Below are positions 1-9,208 of a DNA stretch of 64,000 nt, piece by piece. The first letter of the stretch is position 1, and every line of letters begins with the position of its first letter. Where the stretch lies: the NCBI RefSeq assembly GCF_000967425.1, contig NZ_FO082820.1, forward strand, positions 3,421,501 to 3,485,500, in the 5' to 3' direction. Source of the DNA: Pseudorhizobium banfieldiae (GTDB lineage Bacteria; Pseudomonadota; Alphaproteobacteria; Rhizobiales; Rhizobiaceae). Below the pieces are notes generated by a model. The model did not search any database and was not told the origin of the DNA. It saw only the letters and a program-made list of their open reading frames with translations. Made by a program: the position numbers and the translations under genes.

Positions 1-610
1 TGAGCCAGCGATAGGCCTGCAGCAGGACAGCCGGGCCGAGATAGCGGTCGCCGTTCCACCAGTAGCTGGGACAGGAGGTGGAGCAGCAGGCGCAGAGAAT
101 GCACTCGTAGAGCCCGTCGAGCTTCAGCCGGTCCTCATGGCTCTGCTTCCACTCCTTCGCCGGCGGCGGCGAAACCGTCTTCAGCCAAGGCTCGATCGAA
201 CGGTGCTGCGCATAGAAGTTCGTCAGGTCCGGCACGAGGTCCTTCACCACCGGCATGTGCGGCAGCGGGTAGACCTTCACCGTGCCGTTGATGTCGTCCA
301 TGCCCTTGGTGCAGGCCAGCGTGTTCGAGCCGTCGATGTTCATCGCGCACGAGCCGCAGATACCCTCACGGCAGGAGCGGCGGAGCGTCAGCGTCGGATC
401 AATGTTGTTCTTGATGTAGAGAAGACCATCGAGCACCATCGGTCCGCAGTCGTCGATGTCGACATAGTAGGTGTCGATCCGAGGGTTCTGGCCGTCGTCC
501 GGATTCCAGCGATAGATCCGGTACTCGCGAAGATTGGTGGCGCCGTCCGGCTTCGGCCAGACCTTGCCTTCGGTCATCTGCGAGTTCTTCGGTAGAGCGA
601 GTTCAACCAT
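1..610 (-). CDS. sdhB: Succinate dehydrogenase iron-sulfur subunit (partial, C-terminus cut by window edge)
   Basis: This is the iron-sulfur subunit of complex II, which passes electrons from the flavin of SdhA to quinone at SdhC/SdhD on the inner face of the membrane. About 203 codons are present, starting MVELALPK at the ATG at 610; the family is about 260 residues, so the C-terminus lies outside the window. The [2Fe-2S] cysteines are visible in [12 protein letters not shown] with a later LACTK, and the [4Fe-4S]/[3Fe-4S] domain begins at [16 protein letters not shown]. It lies 18 bp downstream of sdhA and is the last gene of a minus-strand sdhCDAB operon. The identity is certain; only the end is missing. 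Confidence 0.96.
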   Translation of the reverse strand, partial: MVELALPKNSQMTEGKVWPKPDGATNLREYRIYRWNPDDGQNPRIDTYYVDIDDCGPMVLDGLLYIKNNIDPTLTLRRSCREGICGSCAMNIDGSNTLACTKGMDDINGTVKVYPLPHMPVVKDLVPDLTNFYAQHRSIEPWLKTVSPPPAKEWKQSHEDRLKLDGLYECILCACCSTSCPSYWWNGDRYLGPAVLLQAYRWL

Positions 611-628
611 GTCCGGGTCCTCTCGGGA

Positions 629-2482
629 TCAGTAGACGCGGGCCTTGGGCTCGATCTTCGCAGGATCGATGCCATCGGCAATGAGTTCCGTATGAACCGG
701 GCGATAGTCCAGCTTCACGTCGCCGGCTTCGTTGACCCAGGCAAGCGTATGCTTGCGCCAGTTCACGTCGTCGCGACCGCCGAACGGGCCTTCCGTAAAG
801 TCCTCGCGGGCGTGGCTGCCACGGCTTTCCTTGCGTGCTTCGGCGCCGTAGACGGTGGTGATGGCGTTCGCCATCAGGTTCTCCAGCTCCAGCGTCTCCA
901 CGAGGTCGGAATTCCAGATCATCGAGCGGTCGGTGACCTTGACGTCCTTCAGCTCTCCCCAGATCGATGACATGCGGCGGCAGCCGGATTCCAGCGACTC
1001 CTGCGTGCGGAAGACGGCAGCATCTTCCTGCATGGTTCGCTGCATCTTGTCGCGCAGCACCGCTGTCGGCGTTCCGCCATTGGCGTTCCGAAGGCGGTCA
1101 AAGCGGTCCATGATCTTGTCGCAGGCGGCAGTGTTGAGCGCCGGCACGGGTGCTGCCCGGTCGATCACCTCGCCTGCCCGGATTGCGGCGGCACGGCCGA
1201 AAACGACAAGGTCGATCAGCGAGTTCGAACCAAGACGGTTTGCACCATGAACCGACGCGCAGCCGGCCTCGCCGACCGCCATCAGGCCAGGAGCGATCCG
1301 CTCCGGATTAGCGCTGTCCGCGTTCAGGACCTCACCCCAGAAATTCGTCGGGATGCCGCCCATGTTGTAGTGCACGGTCGGCAGGACGGGGATCGGCTCG
1401 CGGGTGACGTCGACGCCGGCGAAAATCTTGGCGCTCTCCGAGATACCCGGCAGGCGTTCGTGCAGAACAGCCGGATCCAGGTGATCGAGATGCAGGAAGA
1501 TGTGGTCCTTGTTCTTGCCGACGCCGCGCCCCTCGCGGATCTCCAGCGTCATGCAGCGGGAAACGACATCGCGCGAGGCCAGGTCCTTGGCGGAGGGCGC
1601 ATAGCGCTCCATGAAACGCTCGCCTTCGGAGTTGACGAGGTAGCCGCCCTCGCCGCGCGCGCCTTCGGTAATCAGACAGCCGGATCCGTAGATGCCTGTC
1701 GGGTGGAACTGGACGAACTCCATGTCCTGCAGCGGCAGCCCGGCACGCGCGATCATGCCGCCACCGTCTCCGGTGCAGGTATGCGCGGAAGTCGCCGAGA
1801 AGTAGGCGCGGCCATAACCACCGGTTGCCAGCACCACCATCTTGGCGGCGAAGCGATGGATCGTGCCGTCGTCCAGATTCCAGGCGACGACCCCTGTGCA
1901 GCGGCCGTCGTCCGACATGATCAGGTCGAGCGCGAAGTACTCGATGAAGAATTCGGCATTGTTGCGCAGCGACTGGCCGTAGAGCGTGTGCAGGATCGCG
2001 TGTCCTGTACGGTCTGCGGCAGCGCAGGTGCGCTGCACCGGCGGACCGGCGCCGTAGTTCTGCATGTGACCGCCGAATGGCCGCTGGTAGATCTTGCCTT
2101 CCTCGTTACGGGAAAACGGCACGCCGTAATGTTCCAGCTCGTAAACAGCCTTCGGCGCTTCCATGGCGAGATATTGCATGGCATCGACATCGCCCAGCCA
2201 GTCGGAGCCCTTGACGGTATCGTAGAGGTGCCACTGCCAGCAATCCGGCGTCATGTTGGTCAGCGAGGCGGCGATGCCACCCTGTGCAGCCACGGTGTGG
2301 GAACGCGTCGGGAAGACCTTGGTGATGCAGGCCGTCTTAAAGCCCTGCTCGGCCATGCCGAGCGTCGCCCTGAGGCCCGCGCCGCCGGCGCCCACGACAA
2401 TCACGTCATAGGAGTGGTCGACATAGGTATAGGCCTTGCCGGTCTGGGATGTCCCCTGCGCAATGGGAGTGATCGATGCCAT
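629..2482 (-). CDS. sdhA: Succinate dehydrogenase flavoprotein subunit
   Basis: This is the catalytic subunit of succinate dehydrogenase (succinate to fumarate, TCA cycle and respiratory complex II). The 617-residue length is normal. The FAD-binding GAGGAG loop is at residues 31-36, and [11 protein letters not shown] follows, with His62 the expected site of covalent FAD attachment. The substrate-site segment [21 protein letters not shown] lies in the middle of the protein. The start at 2482 ([10 protein letters not shown]) is 6 bp after the sdhD stop codon. The long plus-strand open frame over this gene is a GC-driven shadow. Confidence 0.98.
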   Translation of the reverse strand: MASITPIAQGTSQTGKAYTYVDHSYDVIVVGAGGAGLRATLGMAEQGFKTACITKVFPTRSHTVAAQGGIAASLTNMTPDCWQWHLYDTVKGSDWLGDVDAMQYLAMEAPKAVYELEHYGVPFSRNEEGKIYQRPFGGHMQNYGAGPPVQRTCAAADRTGHAILHTLYGQSLRNNAEFFIEYFALDLIMSDDGRCTGVVAWNLDDGTIHRFAAKMVVLATGGYGRAYFSATSAHTCTGDGGGMIARAGLPLQDMEFVQFHPTGIYGSGCLITEGARGEGGYLVNSEGERFMERYAPSAKDLASRDVVSRCMTLEIREGRGVGKNKDHIFLHLDHLDPAVLHERLPGISESAKIFAGVDVTREPIPVLPTVHYNMGGIPTNFWGEVLNADSANPERIAPGLMAVGEAGCASVHGANRLGSNSLIDLVVFGRAAAIRAGEVIDRAAPVPALNTAACDKIMDRFDRLRNANGGTPTAVLRDKMQRTMQEDAAVFRTQESLESGCRRMSSIWGELKDVKVTDRSMIWNSDLVETLELENLMANAITTVYGAEARKESRGSHAREDFTEGPFGGRDDVNWRKHTLAWVNEAGDVKLDYRPVHTELIADGIDPAKIEPKARVY

Positions 2483-2488
2483 GGCGGA

Positions 2489-2869
2489 TTATCCTGCAAA
2501 TGCGATTTTCAGGACGGCGATAAGACAGAGACCGCCGATCAGAAGCGAGAAGGAAGCGTTGAGGATGAAAAGCACGACCTTCATACCCTCGTTATGGACA
2601 TAGTCCTGGATCACCTCTTCCATGCCGAGGCGCATGTGGATCACTGTCGCCAGCACCGTCAGCGCGTTGATCGCGGCAACGAATGGGTTGGCCAGAGCGC
2701 CAATGACCTCCGCATAGGGACGACCCACATACATGATCAGGAAGACGATGTAGAAAAGGACAAGCGGAACAAGCGCGACCGATGTGGTGCGAACTTTCCA
2801 GAAGTGATCAGTACCGCTTTTGGCAGAGCCAAGGCCACGGACCTTGCCGAGGGGCGTACGCATATCCAT
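2489..2869 (-). CDS. sdhD: Succinate dehydrogenase membrane anchor subunit D
   Basis: This small hydrophobic anchor of complex II has about 126 residues and three predicted membrane segments (around VALVPLVLFYIVFLIMYVG, the ALANPFVAAINALTV stretch and the C-terminal VVLFILNASFSLLIGG). A longer frame is open upstream, but the start MDMRTPLGKV at 2869 is preferred because AGGAG lies six bases before it and because a longer start would overlap sdhC almost entirely. The gene begins 10 bp after sdhC ends. With SdhC it binds heme b and quinone. SdhD sequences are poorly conserved, so the call rests on position, size and topology. Confidence 0.92.
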   Translation of the reverse strand: MDMRTPLGKVRGLGSAKSGTDHFWKVRTTSVALVPLVLFYIVFLIMYVGRPYAEVIGALANPFVAAINALTVLATVIHMRLGMEEVIQDYVHNEGMKVVLFILNASFSLLIGGLCLIAVLKIAFAG

Positions 2870-2879
2870 GAACTTCTCC

Positions 2880-3272
2880 TCAGCGAACCATGACGACGAC
2901 GATCCAGACGAGGATCGTGAGCGCGATCGAAGCGGCAAGATTGGCCTTGGCGAGCTTCGTCGAGAATTCCTTCTCGAAGCCGTAGCCGAGGTCCCACATG
3001 ATGTGGCGCAGGCCGCCGAGCAGGTGGTGCAGCAAGGCCCATGTAAAGCCGAAGAGGATGATCTGGCCGACCAGCGACCCAAACAGCGCATTCGCCTGAT
3101 TGAAGCTTTCCTCACCGGAAGCAGCGGCGACGAGCCAGGCAGCGATGAGAATCATGCCGAAGTAGAGAGCAGCACCGGTAATGCGGTGCATGATCGACAT
3201 CGCCATGGTTGGAATGAACCTGTAAACCTGCAGATGCGGCGACAGGGGCCGGTTTTTCGTCACATTCGCCAT
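2880..3272 (-). CDS. sdhC: Succinate dehydrogenase cytochrome b556 subunit
   Basis: First gene of the sdhCDAB operon and heme b anchor of complex II. With the start MANVTKNRPLSPHLQVYRF at 3272 the protein is about 130 residues, as is usual. Both family signatures are visible: NRPLSPHL near the N-terminus and HHLLGGLRHIMWD, whose histidines include the heme ligand. Three membrane segments are expected. An open frame extends 24 codons upstream but lacks family sequence; GAGG precedes the chosen ATG. The 200-bp gap to the next gene upstream should carry the operon promoter. Confidence 0.95.
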   Translation of the reverse strand: MANVTKNRPLSPHLQVYRFIPTMAMSIMHRITGAALYFGMILIAAWLVAAASGEESFNQANALFGSLVGQIILFGFTWALLHHLLGGLRHIMWDLGYGFEKEFSTKLAKANLAASIALTILVWIVVVMVR

Positions 3273-3552
3273 CAGGACCTCGCGGCGTTGAAGCGGCATG
3301 CGGGCGTTGCACCCGCCAATGCACCATGCCGAAGAAATGTGCATTGCATCATTGAGCGTGGTTTAATGCCCGATATACCCTACGACAAGCGAATTCAAAC
3401 GGATTTCAAATTTAAATCGATTGGGGTCGAAACCCTTCAATCCCCGCCTCTTCCGCCCCGCGGATTAACCAAATCCGGCAATAGCCCCACAGCCATGGCG
3501 ACTTCCCTAGGACAACTGTGTTAACCTTCCGTTAACGCTTGAACTGGAGGTC

Positions 3553-3906
3553 ATGATGACCGGAAAACCTTTCATGATGGCCGCACTCGCATGCTGCCTC
3601 GCGATATCCGCAGCCTATCCCGCTTTTGCCGGAAACGGCTGGAACAGCTCCTCGCGCGGCTTCGGCCATCACCACTATCAAAAGGCCGGTCCGTCCGTAG
3701 GCTATTCCAGCCCCGTCACGCATCTTCGGCGCATCGGTACTTTCAGCCGATCCGTCTGGGTCATCAATCGCAACGGGCCAGCAACGCCCGCACCGATTCT
3801 CGCACCCAAGGCAACTATCATCCACGTCGGCAGCGGCCTGAGGCTCGGCGGATCGGCGAATGCATGTTCCTACGAAGCCGGCGTCTGCGTCATCCGCGGC
3901 AACTAG
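3553..3906 (+). CDS. Small secreted protein of unknown function
   Basis: A 117-residue protein that I do not recognise. A clear Sec signal peptide spans roughly residues 1-26 (basic start, hydrophobic MMAALACCLAISAAYPAFA, AxA-type cleavage). The mature part is rich in Gly, Ser, Asn and His (GHHHYQ) and has two cysteines near the end (ANACSYEAGVCVIRGN) that could form a disulfide in the periplasm. GGAGG lies just upstream of the tandem ATG codons, supporting translation. It stands alone, divergent from sdhCDAB and convergent with the methyltransferase gene, whose 3' end overlaps it by 4 bp. Function unknown. Confidence 0.7.
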   Translation: MMTGKPFMMAALACCLAISAAYPAFAGNGWNSSSRGFGHHHYQKAGPSVGYSSPVTHLRRIGTFSRSVWVINRNGPATPAPILAPKATIIHVGSGLRLGGSANACSYEAGVCVIRGN

Positions 3907-4547
3907 GTGAGCCGCCAGACCGTCGTCTTCTTCACCTCGCTGTCTTCCAGCGCCCGCGTGACCGCCACCTCATAGGTAGCAAGCCCCTCGAGGCAGTCCT
4001 GCGGCAGGTAGCTCCGGCCCGGATCGCCGACCAGCACGACAACACCCTGCCCGGCCAGCCGCTTGAACCAGGGCAGGAGGCGATCCGCAAAGCTCTTGTC
4101 GTAGAACACGTCCCCTGCCAGAACCACGTCGGCATCGACAGCGCAGCCGACCACGTCCTCACCGGTAAAGTTCAGGACCACCCCGTTAGCCGCGGCATTC
4201 AACGCAACGGCGCCAGAGCTCCACGGGTCGATATCGGCTGCGAAGACGTCTACCGCCCCCGCAAGGCCGGCCGCGATGGCGACGAGACCGGAGCCCGTCG
4301 CAACATCCAGCACGCGTTTTCCCCTCACAGTCTCCGGATGATCGAGGATGTAGCGGGCCAGTCCCTGGCCGCCTGCCCAGGCGAAGGCCCAGAATGGGGG
4401 AGGAAGGCCGATCGCCTCCAGTTCCTCCTCCGTCTTTTGCCAGAGGTCGTGCGCTTCGTCCGCAAGATGCAGCCGGATTTCCGGCACATGCGGCGGCGCC
4501 TGCAGCGTCGTGTTGGCAAGAATGAAGCTGCGCGGATCGGTCTTCAC
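3903..4547 (-). CDS. METTL20-type protein-lysine methyltransferase (ETF-beta / L7/L12 methyltransferase family)
   Basis: A class I SAM-dependent methyltransferase of about 214 residues. Family features are visible in order: DPRSFILANT at the N-terminus, GLPPPFWAFAWAGGQ, the SAM motif VLDVATGSG, an acidic DIDP, and the DVFY post-II motif typical of seven-beta-strand protein-lysine methyltransferases. The closest family known to me is METTL20, whose Agrobacterium member methylates ETF-beta and ribosomal protein L7/L12. I chose the GTG at 4547, 7 bp after the EVE gene stop; a longer start would overlap that gene by more than 60 bp. The substrate is inferred from family only. Confidence 0.78.
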   Translation of the reverse strand: MKTDPRSFILANTTLQAPPHVPEIRLHLADEAHDLWQKTEEELEAIGLPPPFWAFAWAGGQGLARYILDHPETVRGKRVLDVATGSGLVAIAAGLAGAVDVFAADIDPWSSGAVALNAAANGVVLNFTGEDVVGCAVDADVVLAGDVFYDKSFADRLLPWFKRLAGQGVVVLVGDPGRSYLPQDCLEGLATYEVAVTRALEDSEVKKTTVWRLT

Positions 4548-4554
4548 GCCGAGG

Positions 4555-4995
4555 TCATTCCGGCGAGCGAGGCGGGTTCTCCAACCCGCCGAGGCGGCAA
4601 ATCTCCAGGTATTCTTCATCCGTCACGGGCTGCACGGACAGCCGCATGGAGGTCACCAGCGACATCGTCTCGAACTTCGGGTTCGCCTTGATGTCCTTCA
4701 GCGTCACCGGCTTCGGCATGTCGCACACGGCACGGATGTCGACGCAGTCCCAGCGCGCGTCATCCCCTGCCGTGGAATCGGGATGGCTGAGTGCACAGAC
4801 CTCGACGACCCCGACGATCTCCAGCCCCTCGTTGGAATGATAGAAAAAGCCCTTGTCGCCAAGCTTCATCGCCCGCATGTTGTTACGGGCCTGGTAGTTG
4901 CGGACGCCTGTCCATTCCTCGCCGGCCTCGCCCTTGGCCTTCTGCATTTCCCATGACCAGACATTCGGCTCGGACTTGAAAAGCCAGTACGCCAT
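4555..4995 (-). CDS. EVE-domain protein (thymocyte nuclear protein 1-like)
   Basis: A 146-residue single-domain EVE protein. The start MAYWLFKSEPNVWSW and the block WTGVRNYQARNNMRAMKLGDKGFFYHS are the family signature. EVE domains are related to YTH/PUA-like folds and are thought to bind modified bases in DNA or RNA; the ligand here is unknown. It lies 4 bp downstream of the YciI-like gene and just upstream of the methyltransferase, so the group is probably co-transcribed. The family is sure, the role open. Confidence 0.9.
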   Translation of the reverse strand: MAYWLFKSEPNVWSWEMQKAKGEAGEEWTGVRNYQARNNMRAMKLGDKGFFYHSNEGLEIVGVVEVCALSHPDSTAGDDARWDCVDIRAVCDMPKPVTLKDIKANPKFETMSLVTSMRLSVQPVTDEEYLEICRLGGLENPPRSPE

Positions 4996-4999
4996 CGCC

Positions 5000-5293
5000 T
5001 CAGGCCTCCGGCTTGTTGAAGACCCAGTTGTAGGGCTTCACCTCGACCTTCTCGAAGAGGCCCGCCTGGTAATACGGATCGGCCTCGGCAAGCGCTCTCG
5101 CTGCCGCCATGTCTTCCGCTTCGACGATCACAAGGCTGCCGTTGGGCTTGCCGTCGTCGTCAAGGAACGGGCCAGCCATCTTCAGCGTGCCTTCGGCATT
5201 CAGTTTGTTGAGGTGCTCGAGATGCGCCGGGCGGGTGTCCATCCGTACGTTGAGATGGCCGGGCTTGTCGGTGCAGAGGAAGGCGAAAAGCAT
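5000..5293 (-). CDS. YciI-family protein
   Basis: A 97-residue YciI-like (YCII) domain protein. The ferredoxin-like small fold is recognised from MLFAFLCTDKPGHLNVRMDTRPAHLEHL, the central GTLKMAGPFLDDDGKPNGSLVIVEA and the ending YYQAGLFEKVEVKPYNWVFN. The conserved His (RPAHLEHL) and Asp (AEADPY) of the putative active site are present. The biochemical role of stand-alone YciI proteins is not established. It is in the middle of the tsaD-gpsA-yciI-EVE group, a common alphaproteobacterial arrangement. Confidence 0.9.
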   Translation of the reverse strand: MLFAFLCTDKPGHLNVRMDTRPAHLEHLNKLNAEGTLKMAGPFLDDDGKPNGSLVIVEAEDMAAARALAEADPYYQAGLFEKVEVKPYNWVFNKPEA

Positions 5294-5312
5294 CAGGAAT
5301 TCTCTCCGTTGG

Positions 5313-6299
5313 TCATTCGGTGGTGATCGGACGGGTCATCAGCCGCTCGACCGCTTCGGGTATGGCAAGTTTTTCGGCGATGATGTCGGCAACGGCATTG
5401 GTGATAGGCAGGTCTACGCCTTGCCTTCTGCCCAAGTCCGCGGCGACCGCCGCGGCGAACGCACCTTCGACCAGTTCGCTGCTCCCGCCATTATGCGTCT
5501 GCTGGCCGAGCGCGATCCCGTAGCGAAGGTTGCGGGACTGGTGGCTGGTCCCCGTCAGGACGAGATCGCCCAGTCCCGACAGTCCACGCACCGTCTCCGC
5601 TTTCCCGCCCATGCGGTCCACCAGACGCGACATCTCGGCAAGTCCGCGGGAAATGAGGGCGGCACGCGCGGATTCACCGAGCCCCGCACCCTCCACGATC
5701 CCGCAAGCGATCGCCAGGACATTCTTGAGCGCACCGCCCAACTGAACACCGACACGGTCTGCCGACGCATAGAGCCGGAATGTCGGGGTTGAAAGGGACT
5801 GGGCGAGCCTTTCAGCAAGATCGGCATCACGCGCCGCAATGGTCATCGCCGTCGGAAGGCCACGGGCGATATCCGCCGCGAAGCCGGGACCGCTCAGGGC
5901 AGCGGCTGGCCTTCCACTCAATTCCCGTTCCAGCACATCGGTCAGCAGCGCTCCGGATGCACGCTCCAGCCCCTTCGCACAGGTGACGACGGCGGCATCA
6001 TGTTTGAGATAGGGAGCATAATGGCGGGCGGCATCCGCCTGCGCCTGCGACGGCATTACAAAGAGGACGATGTCCGCCTCTGAAATCGCGTCCGGCTCCG
6101 CCGAAAACTCCAGCGCATCCGGAAGCGGAACACCCGGCAAGGCACCGTCATGCATCCGCAAGTCGCGCAGGTCACTCATCAGGGCCGGATTGCGGCCGAC
6201 CAGCGTGACCTTGAGGCGGTCCTGCAGGGCCATGACTGCGGCGAGCGCCGTGCCGAAGGCTCCGGCGCCAATGACGACCACGTTCTCGGATGGCGTCAT
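5313..6299 (-). CDS. gpsA: NAD(P)-dependent glycerol-3-phosphate dehydrogenase
   Basis: GpsA reduces dihydroxyacetone phosphate to sn-glycerol-3-phosphate, the backbone of phospholipids, in the cytoplasm. With the start [16 protein letters not shown] at 6299 the protein has 328 residues, normal for the family; the NAD-binding GAGAFGTA is at residues 11-18. Further signatures are CAKGLE, LSGPGFA, and [14 protein letters not shown] with SRNLRYG near the C-terminal catalytic domain. The ATG overlaps the tsaD stop codon (ATGA), so the two are translationally coupled. The open frame upstream of this ATG belongs to the tsaD region and is rejected. Confidence 0.97.
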   Translation of the reverse strand: MTPSENVVVIGAGAFGTALAAVMALQDRLKVTLVGRNPALMSDLRDLRMHDGALPGVPLPDALEFSAEPDAISEADIVLFVMPSQAQADAARHYAPYLKHDAAVVTCAKGLERASGALLTDVLERELSGRPAAALSGPGFAADIARGLPTAMTIAARDADLAERLAQSLSTPTFRLYASADRVGVQLGGALKNVLAIACGIVEGAGLGESARAALISRGLAEMSRLVDRMGGKAETVRGLSGLGDLVLTGTSHQSRNLRYGIALGQQTHNGGSSELVEGAFAAAVAADLGRRQGVDLPITNAVADIIAEKLAIPEAVERLMTRPITTE

Positions 6300-7393
6300 G
6301 CCTTTGCTCCCCGTTTGCCGGACCCAAGCACGGTCTGTGCGCTCATGTCGAGTGGCCAGCGCGACCGCGGCTGGATATCGAGCGGATCGGACGGAAGTTC
6401 CGCTGCCATCCGCTCCAGACCCGCCCAGGCGATCATCGCGGCATTGTCGGTGCAAAGTCGCATCGGCGGCGCCACGAAGCGAAAGCCGTATTCGAGGCAG
6501 AGAGCCTGCAAGGTACGCCGGATCTCCTGGTTGGCAGCCACCCCGCCTGCGACCACCAGGGCCGGCTGGACGCGGTTGTCGGCATATTGGGCGCGGAATC
6601 GCGCAAGGCCGCGGCCGATCCGGTCCTGCAGCGTCCGCGAGATCGCCTTCTGGAACGAGGCGCAGATATCTGCGACATCCTTGTCGCTGAGCGGGCCGAT
6701 CGCTGTCGCCGCCTGCCTGACCGCCGTCTTCAGCCCGGAGAACGAGAAGTCGAGCCGTGCTTCCCCGACCAGCGGCCGCGGCAGTGTGAAGCGATCCGGA
6801 TCCCCTTCCTGCGCCGCCCGCTCGACGGCCGGTCCGCCGGGATAGGGCAGGCCCAGGAGCTTGGCGGTCTTGTCGAACGCTTCGCCCAGCGCATCGTCGA
6901 TCGTCGTGCCCCAGCGTTCATACTCTCCGACGCCGCGCACCAGGACGAGCTGCGTGTGGCCACCGGAGACCAGCAGCATCAGGTAGGGAAATGCGAGGCC
7001 GTCCGTCAGCCGGGCGGTCAGCGCATGACCCTCGAGGTGGTTGATGGCAAAGAGAGGCTTGCCGGTGACCCGGGCGATCGCCTTGCCGGTCATCAGACCG
7101 ACGATCAGCCCGCCGATCAGGCCGGGCCCGGCCGTGGCGGCCACGGCATCGATTTCGGAGAGGGAGACCTTTGCCTGCACAAGCGCTTCTTCGACCAGCC
7201 CATCCAGCGCCTCGACATGGGCGCGGGCGGCGATCTCCGGCACCACGCCCCCATAGGCACTATGCTCATCGAGCTGCGACAAAACGACATCAGAGAGTGT
7301 CTCGCCCCGCCCGTCTTCATGCCGGCAGACCACGGCAGCCGCGGTTTCGTCGCAGCTTGTTTCGATGCCGAGGATACGCAGAAAGGGCGTCAT
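6296..7393 (-). CDS. tsaD: tRNA N6-adenosine threonylcarbamoyltransferase
   Basis: TsaD transfers the threonylcarbamoyl group to A37 of ANN-decoding tRNAs (t6A), working with TsaB/E/C. The start [19 protein letters not shown] at 7393 gives 365 residues. Family motifs are [10 protein letters not shown], the metal-binding [11 protein letters not shown] (two His), [10 protein letters not shown] and PYPGGPAVE. The frame is open for 55 more codons upstream, into hemC on the other strand, but that extension has no family sequence. The 72-bp divergent space with hemC must hold both promoters. It heads the tsaD-gpsA-yciI-EVE-methyltransferase group. Confidence 0.97.
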   Translation of the reverse strand: MTPFLRILGIETSCDETAAAVVCRHEDGRGETLSDVVLSQLDEHSAYGGVVPEIAARAHVEALDGLVEEALVQAKVSLSEIDAVAATAGPGLIGGLIVGLMTGKAIARVTGKPLFAINHLEGHALTARLTDGLAFPYLMLLVSGGHTQLVLVRGVGEYERWGTTIDDALGEAFDKTAKLLGLPYPGGPAVERAAQEGDPDRFTLPRPLVGEARLDFSFSGLKTAVRQAATAIGPLSDKDVADICASFQKAISRTLQDRIGRGLARFRAQYADNRVQPALVVAGGVAANQEIRRTLQALCLEYGFRFVAPPMRLCTDNAAMIAWAGLERMAAELPSDPLDIQPRSRWPLDMSAQTVLGSGKRGAKA

Positions 7394-7465
7394 GAGCCTA
7401 TCGTTGATTGCGGGACAGGGCGAAGCCGGGTACCAAGGCCTCCGGTTAACAACGGACGAAAGCGG

Positions 7466-8395
7466 ATGCAAACAAAACCTTTCCGGATCGGCACGCGCGG
7501 CAGCCCGCTCGCGCTGGCGCAGGCAGCGGAAACACGGGCCCGGCTGATGGCCGCGCATGACCTGCCCGAGGAGATGTTCGAGATCGTTGTCCTGTCCACC
7601 ACGGGCGACCGCGTCACCGACCGGCCGCTGAGCGAGATCGGCGGCAAGGGCCTGTTCACGCTGGAACTGGAGGAGCAGCTTTCATCCGGCGAACTCGATT
7701 TCGCCGTTCATTCCTCCAAGGACATGCCGACGGTCCTGCCGGACGGGCTGCATATCTCGGCCTACCTGCCGCGCGAGGATATTCGTGATGCATTGATCGG
7801 CCGCACGGCCCCGAGCCTGACTGCTCTGCCCGATGGCGCAACCGTCGGCACGGCCTCACTTCGCCGGCAGGCCCTCGTCCGCCGCATCCGGCCGGACATC
7901 CAGGTCACCATCTTCCGGGGCTCCGTCGGCACGCGGCTGCGCAAGCTCGACGAGGGCCATGTCGATGCCACCCTGCTTGCGTTCGCCGGTCTGAAACGGC
8001 TGGCAAGGGAAGAAGTCGTCACCGAACTGCTCGATCCGGAGCACTTCCCGCCGGCGCCGGCCCAGGGGGCGATCTGCATCGAGAGCCGCATCGGCGATAG
8101 GCGGGTCGATACCCTGCTGGAAGCCGTCAACGACCGGCCCACCTATGACGCCGTCAGTTGCGAGCGTGCCTTCCTGATGGCGCTCGACGGCTCATGCCGC
8201 ACGCCGATTGCCGGCTACGCCCTCTGCGAAGGGGACGACCTGCGCTTCTCCGGCCTCATCCTGACGCCGGACGGCCAGAAGGAGTACTCCGTGAAGGTCG
8301 ACGGGGCGCGGGCGGAGGCCGAAGCACTCGGCCGGCGGGCTGGCGAAACCGTGCGGACCGCCGCAGGCCCCGGATTCTTCGAGACCTGGAGCTAG
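7466..8395 (+). CDS. hemC: Hydroxymethylbilane synthase (porphobilinogen deaminase)
   Basis: HemC polymerises four porphobilinogens to hydroxymethylbilane in heme synthesis. The protein has 309 residues from the ATG at 7466 ([20 protein letters not shown]). The [11 protein letters not shown] block, [18 protein letters not shown] and [12 protein letters not shown] segments are all present, and Cys244 in [10 protein letters not shown] is the expected attachment site of the dipyrromethane cofactor. A much longer upstream open frame is a shadow of tsaD. It is followed 4 bp later by hemD. Confidence 0.97.
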   Translation: MQTKPFRIGTRGSPLALAQAAETRARLMAAHDLPEEMFEIVVLSTTGDRVTDRPLSEIGGKGLFTLELEEQLSSGELDFAVHSSKDMPTVLPDGLHISAYLPREDIRDALIGRTAPSLTALPDGATVGTASLRRQALVRRIRPDIQVTIFRGSVGTRLRKLDEGHVDATLLAFAGLKRLAREEVVTELLDPEHFPPAPAQGAICIESRIGDRRVDTLLEAVNDRPTYDAVSCERAFLMALDGSCRTPIAGYALCEGDDLRFSGLILTPDGQKEYSVKVDGARAEAEALGRRAGETVRTAAGPGFFETWS

Positions 8396-8399
8396 TGCC

Positions 8400-9119
8400 T
8401 TGCGCGTCCTCGTCACCCGCCCAGAACGGGCCGCGGCCAGAACCCTGGAGCGGCTGAGGGCCTTGGGGCACGATCCCGTCGCCTTCCCCGTCACCGCGGC
8501 TGAGCAGCATCCGCAGCCGGTACGCGAGGCACTCGAGAAGCCGCACAGTGCGATCCTAGTGACCAGCGCCGAGGCCGTTCGCGTCCTGCGGTCTCTAGAC
8601 GATACGGTGTCCCGCCACCTCGGAGAAACCGTCTTTGCCGTTGGGGAAGCCACAGCCACGGCGCTGCGTGAGACTGGCTTCTCCGATGTCCGCATTGCGG
8701 AGGGGACCGGTGCCAGCATGATACGCCTTTTCGGCGAAGAGTTCACTCATCTGGCTGCGACCTCGCCGCTGCTTTATCTCGCCGGCTATCCTCGTTCGCC
8801 CGCCCTGGAAGCAGGCCTCGCCGATCTCGGGGCGGCGGCAAACGTTGTGGAAGCCTATCGAATGCATCCAATCCCGCTAGCGTCCGAGGCGGTGGAGGCG
8901 GCTCTCCGCCATCCGCCTGCCGACGCCGTCCTGTTCTACTCGCGGGAGACCGCCAGGCAGTTTTTCAAGGTGACGACCGGTGATGCCCTTGGCGCCCTCC
9001 TTGGCGTACCCCTGCTGTGCCTGAGCGCGAATGTCAGCGAGGCCATTCCGGATAACCTGCACTCGAACATTCGCGTTGCAGCGGGTCCGGACGAGGAGAG
9101 CCTCCTCGCCCTCCTTTAG
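8400..9119 (+). CDS. hemD: Uroporphyrinogen-III synthase
   Basis: HemD closes and inverts ring D to give uroporphyrinogen III. The sequence is weakly conserved, as is normal for this family, but RVLVTRPERAAARTLERLRALGHDPVAFPV at the N-terminus, ILVTSAEAVRVL, FAVGEATATALRETGF and VLFYSRETARQF are characteristic, and it directly follows hemC. The start is TTG, 4 bp after the hemC stop; no ATG is available nearby. The 239-residue length is normal. Confidence 0.92.
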   Translation: MRVLVTRPERAAARTLERLRALGHDPVAFPVTAAEQHPQPVREALEKPHSAILVTSAEAVRVLRSLDDTVSRHLGETVFAVGEATATALRETGFSDVRIAEGTGASMIRLFGEEFTHLAATSPLLYLAGYPRSPALEAGLADLGAAANVVEAYRMHPIPLASEAVEAALRHPPADAVLFYSRETARQFFKVTTGDALGALLGVPLLCLSANVSEAIPDNLHSNIRVAAGPDEESLLALL

Positions 9120-9208
9120 TCTGTCACACGGCCCAAAATAGGCTTGGCCCCTTTCCTTCGCACGCCCTCCTTACTAGTTTCAGAAGGAAGTTGCAGAACG
9201 AGGTCTTG

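Noticed and set aside
1247..2893. 548-residue plus-strand open frame
   Set aside because: Antisense to sdhA and sdhD, Arg/His/Asp-rich with no domain; a GC-content artefact.
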